Below, piece by piece: positions 32,297-42,448 of a stretch of DNA of 64,000 bases. Each line of letters begins with the position of its first letter. Positions within the stretch are counted from its first letter, which is position 1. This DNA comes from Aspidiotus rigidus. Lineage: Eukaryota > Arthropoda > Insecta > Hemiptera > Diaspididae. Where the stretch lies: the NCBI GenBank assembly GCA_035079385.1, contig JAVHKY010000026.1, forward strand, positions 2,568,501 through 2,632,500, given 5' to 3'. The notes beneath the pieces were generated by a model that was not told the DNA's origin, searched no databases, and saw only the letters and a program-made list of their open reading frames with translations. The position numbers and the translations under genes are program-made.

Positions 32297-33409
32297 ATGA
32301 ATTTAAGCAACTTTGAGAAATGGTGTGAGTACACCATGAATACGAGAACATCGCGTTACCTTACTTCGAGGTACCATAGTTCATCGTTATTCCCTATCAA
32401 TCCTAAAAGTAAGTTTATCGATTACATTGGCGTATTTTTAACTTAAAATCGGAGTTTTAGTTTTTCTTCTTTGTGTATTTAGTTGAAGGAAATACGATGG
32501 AATTGGTGAGGAGAAAAAAAGAGATTATGGAATCTTTGGTTTTGCAGAAATCGAAGGAGGTTGTACGTCATGCTCTACATCAGAGCTTTACACGAGTATG
32601 TAGCGTTATCAATCATCTTGAGTCCATCATTTCATTAAGTAGTAAATTATAAAATGTTTCGCTGTATATTCCAGTATTCATGGCATACTAATGCAATCGA
32701 AAATGTAGATCCATCGGATAAACAAATGATTCAAAAAACCGAAAGAGCAACAGAATTTGTTTATCTTAATTTCGAGTAATAATTATTATATTTAATTTGA
32801 TTAATCGTTATTCCACAAATATTATTACCTAATTCGGATATTTTTTAAAGATTTGAGCAGTTGAACGATGCGTTTTTGATTCGCACGAACAATTTGTTCA
32901 TGGACACCGACAATGTATCCTACAGAAGAGGGAATATGCGGGTAAGGTGTCCAGATGGAAGCCTTATTTACAAACCTTCCTTCGATAAGGTCCCTCAGCT
33001 AATGTACGGATTCATCGAGTTAATGAAGTCTGAAGGAAGAGATTGGAATCCGGTCCTACAGGCCTGTCTATTTAAACTTTTTCTATTGGCGGTCCATCCC
33101 TTCAAAGATGGAAATGGTCGTACAGCGAGGGCATTTCTGAATGGAATGTTGAGAAAAAACGATTTTCCTTATATTTGTGTACCTGCAAATGAGATTGAAG
33201 AGTGAGTATTACAGTATTTTTAATAAATTAAATCGTGTTGCAATCAAACGCAACGCACATCGAATTTTGTTACTCACTTACTCTTTTTCATTAGGTATTA
33301 CAATGTTCTCAACCAATTTGAAACGGGAAATGCGGAACCGTATATGGCTTATATGTGTAGGTGTATTGAACGTTCCCTAGGATTATATGCCAAAGATCTG
33401 ATGGGCTAG
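32297..33409 (+). CDS. Compact Fic-domain protein (AMP transferase family)
   Basis: Predicted 263-residue Fic protein. Exons: 32297-32408, 32483-32595, 32675-32775, 32851-33201, 33295-33409; all GT-AG with matching phases. The catalytic loop HPFKDGNGRTAR (residues 191-202) has the histidine, the anion-hole GNG and the final arginine of active Fic enzymes, which transfer AMP (or another phosphate group) from a nucleotide to hydroxyl side chains. IEGNT at residues 38-42 matches the glutamate motif by which FICD-type enzymes inhibit themselves, though the Ser/Thr four residues before the Glu is Asn here. Metazoan FICD has about 458 residues with a membrane anchor and TPRs; this one has neither, nor a signal peptide. 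An in-frame stop just upstream fixes the start. The gene follows an LTR by about 100 bp. It could be a FICD paralogue or an old transfer that gained introns. Confidence 0.8.
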
Positions 33410-33805
33410 TGGCTGACTATGTTTTCATTCAAATTTAAATGACGTAATTTTCTTTTTTATTTGGAGTTTTGAATTTTAAACCGTCCTATATTTTTCTATT
33501 ATTCGTTTATCACTGTGACCAGCGCTCTTATCACGTTATGTTAAGAATTGAGTAGGTATGATGTAATAAGTTCCTGTTTCACCAACTAACCTTCGTTCCT
33601 CATTCTTTTTTGTATCGTGGCTGTGTATCTGGTTGTATGTTCTAACTCCATTCTGTGCCTGTAATGTTACTCACTTATCATACTACATTAATGTATGCCC
33701 ATGTGCATATCTAAGTTATGTGTTTAAACCGTTGTGTACGGTTGTGAATTGTGTTACATGAGAAGACACAAATTTTAGATTTTGTCTGTCCTTAAAAGCA
33801 TCTGA

Positions 33806-33811
33806 AATAAA
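33806..33811 (+). terminator. Polyadenylation signal candidate for the Fic gene
   Basis: AATAAA about 400 bp after the stop codon, before the first downstream repeat. Confidence 0.45.
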
Positions 33812-33913
33812 ATTAACTTCGTCAAATGAAGATGAACGTGAACTTTATTCCTCTATCAGCTCAGTACTACTGCCGCCACTACAAGAAACAGAACATTAGT
33901 ACTATTTTCAATA

Positions 33914-34607
33914 CCGTAAAATGGGGTGACTATGAACAGTTTTTTGAGTTTTTTGACTGTATCACATTCAAATTTGAGTTTAGCACCTCTTTACCTCTAT
34001 GACAAAAAAACGGTATTACGTTTAGCTACACGATGGAAAAAAATTATCCAAATCGGTTGAAAATTCAATTTTTTAGAATTTTTTGAAGAAGGAAATTCGA
34101 GTAGTAGCAAAATGGGGTGACTATGAACACTATTTCTACGGCTATCAACGCCGGTGTCGATTCGTACCTTGACGCCATAACGTAGCGATAGCTGATACGA
34201 AATTGATTTTTTACTCGTTTTTCGCGGACTAAATTGACCATAACTTTCGATCTACTTGCACAATTTGGAAAATCAAAAGTGTAATCAACTCAGGAATAAA
34301 TTCTAAATCATTTCGTTAAACGTTTCAGGCAATAAATGTCATAAATGATGAAATACATTCATAGGTTCCTTTAATTTCCAACGTAAAGGATAACAACGTG
34401 ATAACAATCAATTCGTTGCATGATCTCTCAGTTACATAGAACATAAACAAACCCTATACCGATAGATTCGTCTAACTTTCCTCTTTCTAACGAGGTATCA
34501 TGTGAACATGTTACGTCACTCCAACATGACCCGTGAGCACAAACAATCTAAAAAAATGTGAAACTGTTCATAGTCGCCCCAGTGTTCATAGTCACCCCAT
34601 GTTAAGG
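33914..34607. mobile_element. MITE with TA flanks (Tc1/mariner-like)
   Basis: CCGTAAAATGGGGTGACTATG at the left end matches the reverse complement of the right end (CATAGTCACCCCATGTTAAGG) with few mismatches, and TA lies on both sides (33912-33913, 34608-34609). The GGGGTGACTATGAAC word is repeated inside both ends and at about 34115. It is 694 bp and non-coding. Confidence 0.7.
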
Positions 34608-34779
34608 TACCTAGTTCCTTATCTTCCCCATAAGAATTTTTATGGGTCCTCATCCCCCTCCTGTTGATAAACTGTCTATCGACGAGTCCAAACTTAAGGT
34701 GAATGGAATACACAATAGAAATTAGGATTTTTCTTGAATGTTTGAGTGGTATCACTCCAGTGTTTATAAACAATAACTA

Positions 34780-35890
34780 CACAAATTTCTTTTAGAAATA
34801 ATACAAATTGTATACAACTTGATACAAAATGTATGAAAATTTTTTATCCTCTGAATTTCTTTTAGACTATATGAAAATTTTAGATCCATCAAATTTCTTT
34901 TAGAATTGATACAAATTGTATACAAAATGTATGAAAATTCTTGACTTCTTATTCGAACTATCTTAGAAGGAAAATAGGGTGAATTTAGCTGAAAACCAGT
35001 TAAGTATACAGTTGAGAAATGAGGAAATTTTACTCTGTTTGCTAGAATGAAAAATTTGAATTTCTTACATTTTTATGAGTATTGGAAAGTAGCTCTCACG
35101 AGAGATTTATTTTATGGTAAAAATATAGAAAATTGATACAGAATTGATACAAAAACTTTGAAATTTTCGAACTAGCTTGGAAGAAAAATAGGGTGAATTG
35201 ATTCATATTTAGTTTAAAAACAGCTAATTATACAGTTGAAAAATTGGATGATTTCTAGGATTTTTTGGAGAGGCTGAAAAATGAGTAAATTGTGCTCTGC
35301 GCTACAGAAATTAGGAAGTGCGCCAGACCTGTACCTATTTCAAGAGGGCTGGAATGTAGCTCTTGGAAGAGAGATTTAATTATGCCAAAATTGATGAAAA
35401 AACTATGAAATTTTTGATCTATCTTGGAAGAAAAATTATGAGAAAATGGTTTGATTTTGCTTTAAAAAAATGATAAAATGATCCTTCCGTTAGAGAAATT
35501 CTTAAGTACGCCCAAGTGCGCCAGAAGGAATCTCATAAATGTTAAAAATTGTTACAAAAATGATACAAAACTTCTGAAATTTTCGAACTAGCGGAGATAA
35601 AAAAGGAGTGAAATTATTCATTAGGAGAGGGTGAAAAATGAGTAAATTTTGCTCTGCTAGAGAAATGATAAAGTGCGCTAAAGTGCGCCAGAAGATTTAT
35701 TTTATGGAAAAAATATATAAAATTGGTGCAGAAATGATACAAAAACTCTGAAATTTTTGAACTATCTTGGGAGAAAAATTATGAGAAAATGGTTTGATTT
35801 TGCTTTAAAAAATGGAAAAATGAGCACTGCATTAGAGAAATTCATAAATGCGCCAAAGTGCGCCAGAAGGAATACCTTATATCTACTGGT
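34780..35890. repeat. Diverged tandem repeat (~200-bp units)
   Basis: Four or five imperfect units contain TGATACAAA, GCGCCAGA, and AGGGTGAATT or GAGTGAAATT words. The last ~300 bp (35584-35883) reappear inverted at 19868-20168. No coding capacity. Confidence 0.7.
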
Positions 35891-35963
35891 ATAATAATAT
35901 TAAAAATGAATAGAATCTCGTATTGAATGCCTCTAGTATTATCCTCGAATTTATTCGTTACAG

Positions 35964-36160
35964 CATTCAAAGTGATCGAAGGCAATCATGTAATTAGTCA
36001 AAAAATCGTTTATTTTATCGAAAATATCGTTAATGTTGGTATTGCGTTGTACAAATGCCAATCGTTGGGTCTATTACCCACCCATGCGTCAGATTGGTTA
36101 GCTTTCGCTGAACCGCAAGTGAGGATAGAATATTCTGGCGGCGGTCTTTCATATCTATGA
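35964..36160 (+). CDS. EMC4: EMC4 C-terminal exon (ER membrane protein complex subunit 4)
   Basis: Encodes the end of EMC4, a subunit of the ER membrane protein complex that inserts tail-anchored and multipass proteins. The stretch AFKVIEG, a hydrophobic segment, then [21 protein letters not shown] and SGGGL at the C-terminus is diagnostic and full-length relative to the family end. TTCGTTACAG before 35964 is a good 3' splice site and puts the exon in phase 1. The upstream exons (cytosolic N-terminus and first membrane helix) were not found in the 2.5 kb upstream, which is mostly repeats. Either they lie beyond a large intron or the copy is 5'-truncated. It converges on STMP1, with about 370 bp between stop codons. 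Confidence 0.82.
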
Positions 36161-36533
36161 TATTGTTTGTTATTCTTAATATTCTTGTGTATTGTAACTG
36201 AGTCGAATGTATTTTTACAACAAAGTTTGGAGCTCATCGCTTTATTTTTCCAGTTTTATCTTCTTAACGACACAGAGAAACGGACAGAATTTACTCACAG
36301 CACTAAGCTCGTAACTTACTGACACATCAATATATTGGTTCCCGATAAGTATTCGCAAAATGTAACTTTTATTAACAACAAAATAACAAACGAACTACTA
36401 CGACCTGAACGATATGAATGAAACACACATCGATGTATCAAATTTTACGAATAATTTATGTGTCACGATGACAAAACTTCCAGAAGCGACGCGTGCGAGA
36501 AAACATCAAAACCAGATTATTCGGTTCAGAAGA

Positions 36534-36849
36534 TCATTTCTTCTTCTCACCAACATTTTCATCCAAGTATTTCCTTATCTTCTCTAGTATTTTTTGAGGA
36601 TCATCGACTTTTTGAATCTGTAAATTCAACGCAGTGTAGTGTAAAGTACGAGCACTGCGTAACGGAAAACAATTATCTATTTGTTACTCAATATTACCTC
36701 GTAATTTTGAGCAACATAAACTCCGGTGTAGACTCCTAAACCAAAGGAAAACTGAAACACGGGCAAGATGATTCTCGTTGAGAAGTTATTATGAAATATT
36801 GAGCTAGCTAATCGTTCAGCATTCTTCTACGTACCAAAACTTTCAGCAT
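36534..36849 (-). CDS. STMP1: STMP1-like mitochondrial microprotein (50 aa, three exons)
   Basis: Short transmembrane mitochondrial protein 1, a microprotein of the inner membrane linked to respiratory-chain assembly. Exons on the minus strand: 36835-36849 (five codons), 36698-36751, 36534-36617. Each border is GT-AG and phases agree. The product begins MLKVL, has a helix containing GLGVYTGVYVAQNYE (the family's conserved A-Q-N-Y box) and a basic helical tail (LEKIRKYLDENVGEKKK). Total length is 50 residues; vertebrate STMP1 is about 47. It is too short and split to show as one ORF. The acidic DD-P break between the membrane helix and tail is also typical. TTTATT at 36241-36246 may be its polyadenylation signal. 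Confidence 0.88.
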
Positions 36850-37640
36850 ATTGATTGGAAAGGTGTTTTCTCCAAAAAATTGAAATTGTTTCTGTCCAAA
36901 ATGATGATCACGCGTCAAAAACACGTTACAGAACGCCCTGCAGAAGCAGAAACTCGCTTTATTTCAAGATCTGTCCGAGAATATTCCATTCTTCAAAGAT
37001 ACCAGGCCAAAATTACGTACTTATTAGTTTAATAATTAATAATAACCACATACATAATTTCAAATTATGTTGACCTTCCGAAACTGTTTACTGTACCCTC
37101 CTAGGGAGCCTTATGCCTTTATCAAAGTTTCAAAAAAATCTGATGGAGTAGGGTCCGAAATAGAATATGGGCATGCTGCCATACAAAGTTAAATTGACGT
37201 AAATGCAAATAATGAATACGAGAAAAAAAGGCTATATCAGGTATACCCATAACCTCTTTCCCTTGTATTCATTATCTGCATATACGTCAATTCAACTTTG
37301 TACGGCAGCATGGGTGGTGCATCAAAGGTTCTCATCACGATTCACGAAGACCGCAGTCTGTCAGGCGTCAGCGACTCAGTCAGCCTCAGCGCTAGGTTTG
37401 GTTTGGTTTGTTTACTTCGAGCGATCGAAAAAACTAAATTGAAATCCCAAAAATTTAGTACCGAAAACAACAGCAAAAACTCGAATCTTTGATGATGGCG
37501 TTCTGATTTTCTCACTTATTTTTAATCTCACTCAGGTGAATGAACGAATTCTGTAATTTTTTCAGTTTCTTAATTATTTCTTCATCTGCAATCGTCTCCT
37601 CTCTAATTGCAGGACAGTTTTCAACATTGAAACATTCGTC
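36850..37640 (+). promoter_or_regulatory. STMP1-SMARCE1 intergenic region
   Basis: Divergent promoter region between STMP1 (minus) and SMARCE1 (plus). It includes the hairpin at 37172-37312 and a GC-richer stretch (37320-37400) that may hold the SMARCE1 start site. No extra gene was recognised; ORFs here are short and unsupported. Confidence 0.35.
37172..37312. repeat. Inverted repeat (48-bp arms)
   Basis: 37172-37219 pairs with 37265-37312 with a few mismatches (CATGCTGCCATACAAAG at one end, its complement at the other). It is a small foldback element about 330 bp before the SMARCE1 start codon. Confidence 0.75.
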
Positions 37641-40600
37641 ATGGCTCTACCTCAGACCTATCGACAAATCACTCCGAATACCGGACCAACTCGTAAGTTT
37701 ATTTTATTAAATCGCTTTTATTTTGCGGTTCGTCTTTCCTTTTATCGTCTTTTTCTTTAACTGCGCTGAAATATCTAATGACATCCAAAAAATTAATGAC
37801 TGGCTTGTCGGTATCCTTTTGATTACGCCACTCTTTGAATGTTTTGTTCCCCTTGAAAGTTATCCGTGTATCCCTATTATCTCAAGGTATAAAATATTTG
37901 AAAAACAAAAGGAATCGCTAGAATTTCAGCTGTATATTATAAAGTACCGATGTATAATCGTTGTTGGTTGAATGAAATAACAATTTACTCGTTCCTCTCA
38001 GCTTTTGTGATTCTTTATTAGAACTATTTGACGAAGAATATTTTATTGAATGTTTCGGTTTTGCATTGTAGTGTGTCTGGAAAACTAAACTGAAGAAAGA
38101 CAAATTCCAATTGATTTTAGTTACGCGCGTAATATGTAAAAGGATAATATTTACGCTTGAGAATGTTATTTGCTTTGCTTTAGTTTTTGTTTTATATTTG
38201 TGATTTAAATTTTGCAATTTTTTAGAATCGCATTACGCGGGCCCTTCTCCGTCGTTCAACATTTTGAAAGGTGAGCTACTTTTTAGTTTGCACTTTTCAC
38301 GCTGTTGGTTGAAGGGCAAATTATTGATGAGCGTACCATTTTGTTCAATTTCTTATCGGTTGGGGTAACTTTCTTGATGAGCTTTACTTCCACTGAAAGT
38401 ATGGTATTGGAATGTACACTATATTTCTTGAACTTTTTCTATGAAACTGTACCGGGGGTGAGTTGTAATTTGTGTGATATGTTCTGTTTTTTCTACCATT
38501 TTTCTGTAACTTCCACTTGGTAGTGCATGTTACTTTTTTACAAGGTATTATCGATTTCAAATTTTATCTATAGTCGCAGGAACGGTTATTACATTGTTTC
38601 CTGCATGTGCTGAGTTTGATTGAAGATCTATATTTACTAAAATAACATAGAATTATGCACAAGTGTCTCATGTAGCCACTTAAGCAACGACACGAGGTTG
38701 TAATGCTTTGGTATGTATTATAATGTATGATGGGGTTTAGGATTTCGTTAAATTTGGTTCTCAAATTTTTAGGATAATTATGATCACGTATATCTTGAAA
38801 GAACACAACTTCGGGATCGATGTACGATTCCGGAAACCAAATCATGATTGTAGAAGTTATTATTAATTCCATTTGATGGTTTTAGATTTGTATTGAATAA
38901 GATAATCAAAAATATTCCGAAATTGTAATCAAATTCTGAAGTTGTGATAGTTCTCTGTAGTATCTTTTCTTAGATTGATGGACGTTATTATTGTTCTAAT
39001 GAATTTGAATTTTCTTATAGAACGTTTGAGAGCGACTGGTGGTTCTGGATCCGCTTCGGTATGTTGATTATTCATTAAAAGTTGTTCTCGTACTCATCCA
39101 CAAACCAAACTCTATTTTAATTCTTCATTTGCAGAAAGAATCAGCGAATCAAAATCCGTTCATTATTAATCCTCATGGAAATCCTTCTTTTCATCCACAG
39201 AAAATATCGAAGAATGTGGTAAGCGTAAGTATTGCTTCAAGTAGATTTGGCGAAAAATAGAAAATCGAAAAAGAGTAAAATTTTTTGAGCAGGTCAATTT
39301 TTCACTAATGAATTCGTCATTTCAGGCTGAACAAAGAGGACCCAAACCTCCAAAACCGCCCGAAAAACCTCTCATGCCGTACATGAGGTACAGTCGTAAG
39401 ATGTGGGATCAAGTCAAGACTGAAAACCCGGAGAAGAAAATATGGGAAATTGGGCGTATTATTGGACAAATGTGGAGAGAATTACCGGAAGACGTACGCA
39501 ACGAATATTGCGAAGAATACGAACAAGAAAAGGTGAGATTTCTTTTCGCAAGATTTGATATAAGCTATTATTAAAGAATTTATAGCATTTTTTTCCTCTT
39601 ACTTCAGCTAGAGTATGAGAAGAAAATGAAAATATACGAAAATTCCCCCGCATATCTGGCTTACTTGGCGATAAAAACAAAGGGAAAAGTCAAAGATTGT
39701 AAGTACAATAAATTGGTGTATAATATTATCGAGAGAACAAAAAGAGTGTTTCAGTTGAGAAAAATGCAAACAGTGCTATTCTTATCACGTTGAATTTTTT
39801 TCCTGATGTACGAAAGTTATTCGTTTAGTCTTTTCACAAATCTGCAGAAGTGAAGCTTAGTAAGAACAAAGATTTTTGTATTGGGAGTAGAAACACTGTC
39901 TTTTTAAAAATAATTCGTGAAATATTACTCATCAAGAGGTTAGTAACTAGAATGAATTTCTGAATGTTGCGATTATTTTGTAGCTCAATCGGATGAAAGA
40001 GACAGTCATGATCGATCGTCATCGAGTGGGAAACAATCTGCAGTGGACAGACGGATTGATATTCAACCAGCTGAGGATGAAGAAGGTATGTAAGATTCTG
40101 TATTTTTTGCAGTAGTTATTCATTTTTCTGAATTTTATGTTCTTGATTGTTTATACTCTTGTTTCAGATGTAGACGACGGGCTAAGTGCGAAACATATCG
40201 CCTACGCCCGATACACCAGAAATCATCGCCTTATTAGTGAAATATTCTCGGATTCAGTCGTACCGGATGTTAGATCCGTTGTGACCACCACGCGAATGCA
40301 AGTACTGAAGCGTCAGGTTCAAAGTTTAACTATGCATCAGGTAAAACATGTCTTTTCAATTGTAGGTTTATCTCGAATTTCAATTTTGCGTACATGTGTA
40401 TTGATTAAAAAACAAAATCATAATCAAGTTTTATTTTAAAAGTTTTCAAGTTGGTTTTTCGCTTCGATTTCGACCGTCAAAATTTGTCTGGGTAACATCT
40501 TATGAATTCTGGGCAGTGCACGCTTGTTTATCCATCATTCGCTCGTATCTCGTTGTGAAATTCAGTATGAATGACAAAACAGAGAGAACGATTTTTATTT

Positions 40601-42182
40601 TCAATTTTAGCCGTTCTAGATGCCTTAATTGAAGATAATCAACTTAAGAATTAGATTTATTCTCGAAAAAAGTTACCTATAATTTTAAAACCACATCTTT
40701 CATCGTGTTGAATGAATTTGGTCAAACTTGAGCGAACCGTAAATTGAGAGCTAAACTGCGTGGTACAGCGCTTTAAATTATAGGACAATACTTCCAAATA
40801 CTTTATAACTATTCCGCAGAACTGAAACTTCTCATGCTGTTTGAACTCGCTATTGAAATTTTCATATTATCATAGATGTAATTAATTCTTGAAGAAATTT
40901 TTCAAAGTCGTGTTTTTTTGACAGAAAAAACTCGAAGGGGAGTTACAGATGATTGAAGACAAGTTCGAGGTAAAGAAACGAAAATTCATTGAAAGCAGTG
41001 AAACGTTCAGTGCTGAATTGAAAAAGGTACTCTCACATTAACTTGTTTGTTCAAATATCGGAATGAAGTATTATACTAACATTTTGGACGTTTTAGCAAT
41101 GCGAGAAAGTAATCGACGAGGAGATGTTTGAACGTTTAATACAACAACAAATGGAAATATTGAGAAAAGATCGCAATCGTGAACCAGCACCACCCTCTAC
41201 CCCAGTTCCAGCCCCAGCTCCAGCTGCTGTTCCAGCTCCGACTGAAGAGAAACCACCTCGGTCAACATCACCAGCTGCTGCTGTCCCCACGTCGGCGCCA
41301 GTTTCAAATTCTATTCCTGCAGCTGGTCCATCTACAACACCTCCTACTCTAGCTGCGCCTCCTTCTCCATCGCCAGCTCCGGTACAACCTGTGCCTGTTA
41401 ATAACGCGCCACCGATTATGGAAAATCATGAGACTACGTGTGCTCCACCTACTTCAGTACACATGCTTCCTGCCATGTCTTCTACTCAACCACCTCTCGC
41501 CGGTGCACCTCCTCCTAACGTGACGATACAAAATAATGCTTATGGTTCTCCCACTCCAGGACCGTCGGTTTCGGCCTCTCCTCCACCTATTTCGGCTCCT
41601 TCGCCTTCTCCAACTTCTATGCACTCTCCATCTCCTACTTCTATGCATTCTCCTTCTCCCACTTCAATGCACGCTCCACCTCAGATCCCACCCGCGCAAA
41701 ATGTACCACTTGGCGCACCATATGGATTTTCTGGTATGCCTCCAGCCATGCCTCCAGGAATGCCTCCTAACGCAAACACCACGCCGGGCGTTCCACCGTC
41801 GCATAATATGGCGCCCTATCCGCAGCCTTATGCTCATGGTCCTCCAAATCCGCATGGACCAAATCATGGAGGACCTCCTATTTCATCGCCCGTACCAGGA
41901 CCTTCAGCTGCTCCCATCGGACCATCAAATACTGCTTACGCCGGCCCCAGTATGCCACCAACTATGCCAGGTGGCATGGCTCCGAACATGGCACCGAGTA
42001 TGCCTCCAAATGCAAATATCGGTCCTCCTCATAACATGGCACCGTATCAACACGGTGCACCTTACCCTCATAGTTCAGCTCCACCACCTGTACATGCTGG
42101 ACCTCCGTTAAACGCACCTGCTCCTTCTCCCGTTTCTGGGTCAGGTATTCCTGGTCCTTCGAGAACTCCACCGCAAGAGTAG
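37641..42182 (+). CDS. SMARCE1: SMARCE1 / BAP111 (dalao), SWI/SNF subunit with HMG box
   Basis: Subunit of the SWI/SNF (BAP) chromatin-remodelling complex. Ten exons: 37641-37692, 38226-38270, 39021-39058, 39135-39218, 39326-39532, 39608-39698, 39984-40085, 40168-40340, 40925-41026, 41097-42182. All borders are GT-AG and the sum is 1980 nt (659 residues). The N-terminus is Pro/Gly/Tyr-rich ([17 protein letters not shown]). Residues about 82-150 are the HMG box ([17 protein letters not shown]...MWRELPED), which binds DNA without strong sequence preference. [20 protein letters not shown] begins the conserved central domain, followed by a coiled coil through about residue 325 that contacts partner subunits. 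The last ~330 residues are Pro/Ser/Ala-rich with three SPSPTSMH repeats. The vertebrate protein is about 410 residues, so this tail is long. Confidence 0.95.
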
Positions 42183-42330
42183 AATTTATAAATTATACTT
42201 ATTTTTGAATAGATAGAATTATGAAGTTGACCTGATGACGCCAAAGTAATATTTAGGTGAATTAATCATTGTACACTTGAAATATCGAATACTTGTGAAT
42301 AACTGTTCGGGAGGTAAAAAGTTTAATGAT

Positions 42331-42336
42331 AATAAA
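42331..42336 (+). terminator. SMARCE1 polyadenylation signal
   Basis: AATAAA 149 bp after the SMARCE1 stop, followed by a T-rich tract at 42345-42358. Confidence 0.65.
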
Positions 42337-42372
42337 TTTAGTTTGTTTTTTTTTTTTTATGAGAAATGTGAT

Positions 42373-42378
42373 TTTATT
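42373..42378 (-). terminator. SLC45-like gene polyadenylation signal
   Basis: TTTATT on the plus strand is AATAAA on the minus strand, about 70 bp after the SLC45-like stop. The two opposing 3' ends therefore nearly touch or overlap. Confidence 0.6.
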
Positions 42379-42448
42379 GAAGCATAGTTCCAGTTTACGT
42401 TTCTAACGTTACGAAAAGACAAGACGAATACTAATTAGAGGAGGTTTC

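Noticed and set aside
31872..32351. 159-codon minus-strand ORF and its shorter twin at 26283-26576
   Set aside because: Present in both LTRs, low in complexity, and crossing the LTR edge into the Fic 5' region; no family recognised.
32675..32780. Fic exon C ending at the TAA in its frame, implying a truncated protein
   Set aside because: A GTAATA donor lies just before that TAA and joins in phase to the exon with the Fic motif.
41536..42111. 191-codon ORF overlapping SMARCE1 exon 10 in another frame, and minus-strand ORFs there
   Set aside because: Shadow frames of the proline-rich coding exon, whose frame is fixed by splicing from nine upstream exons.
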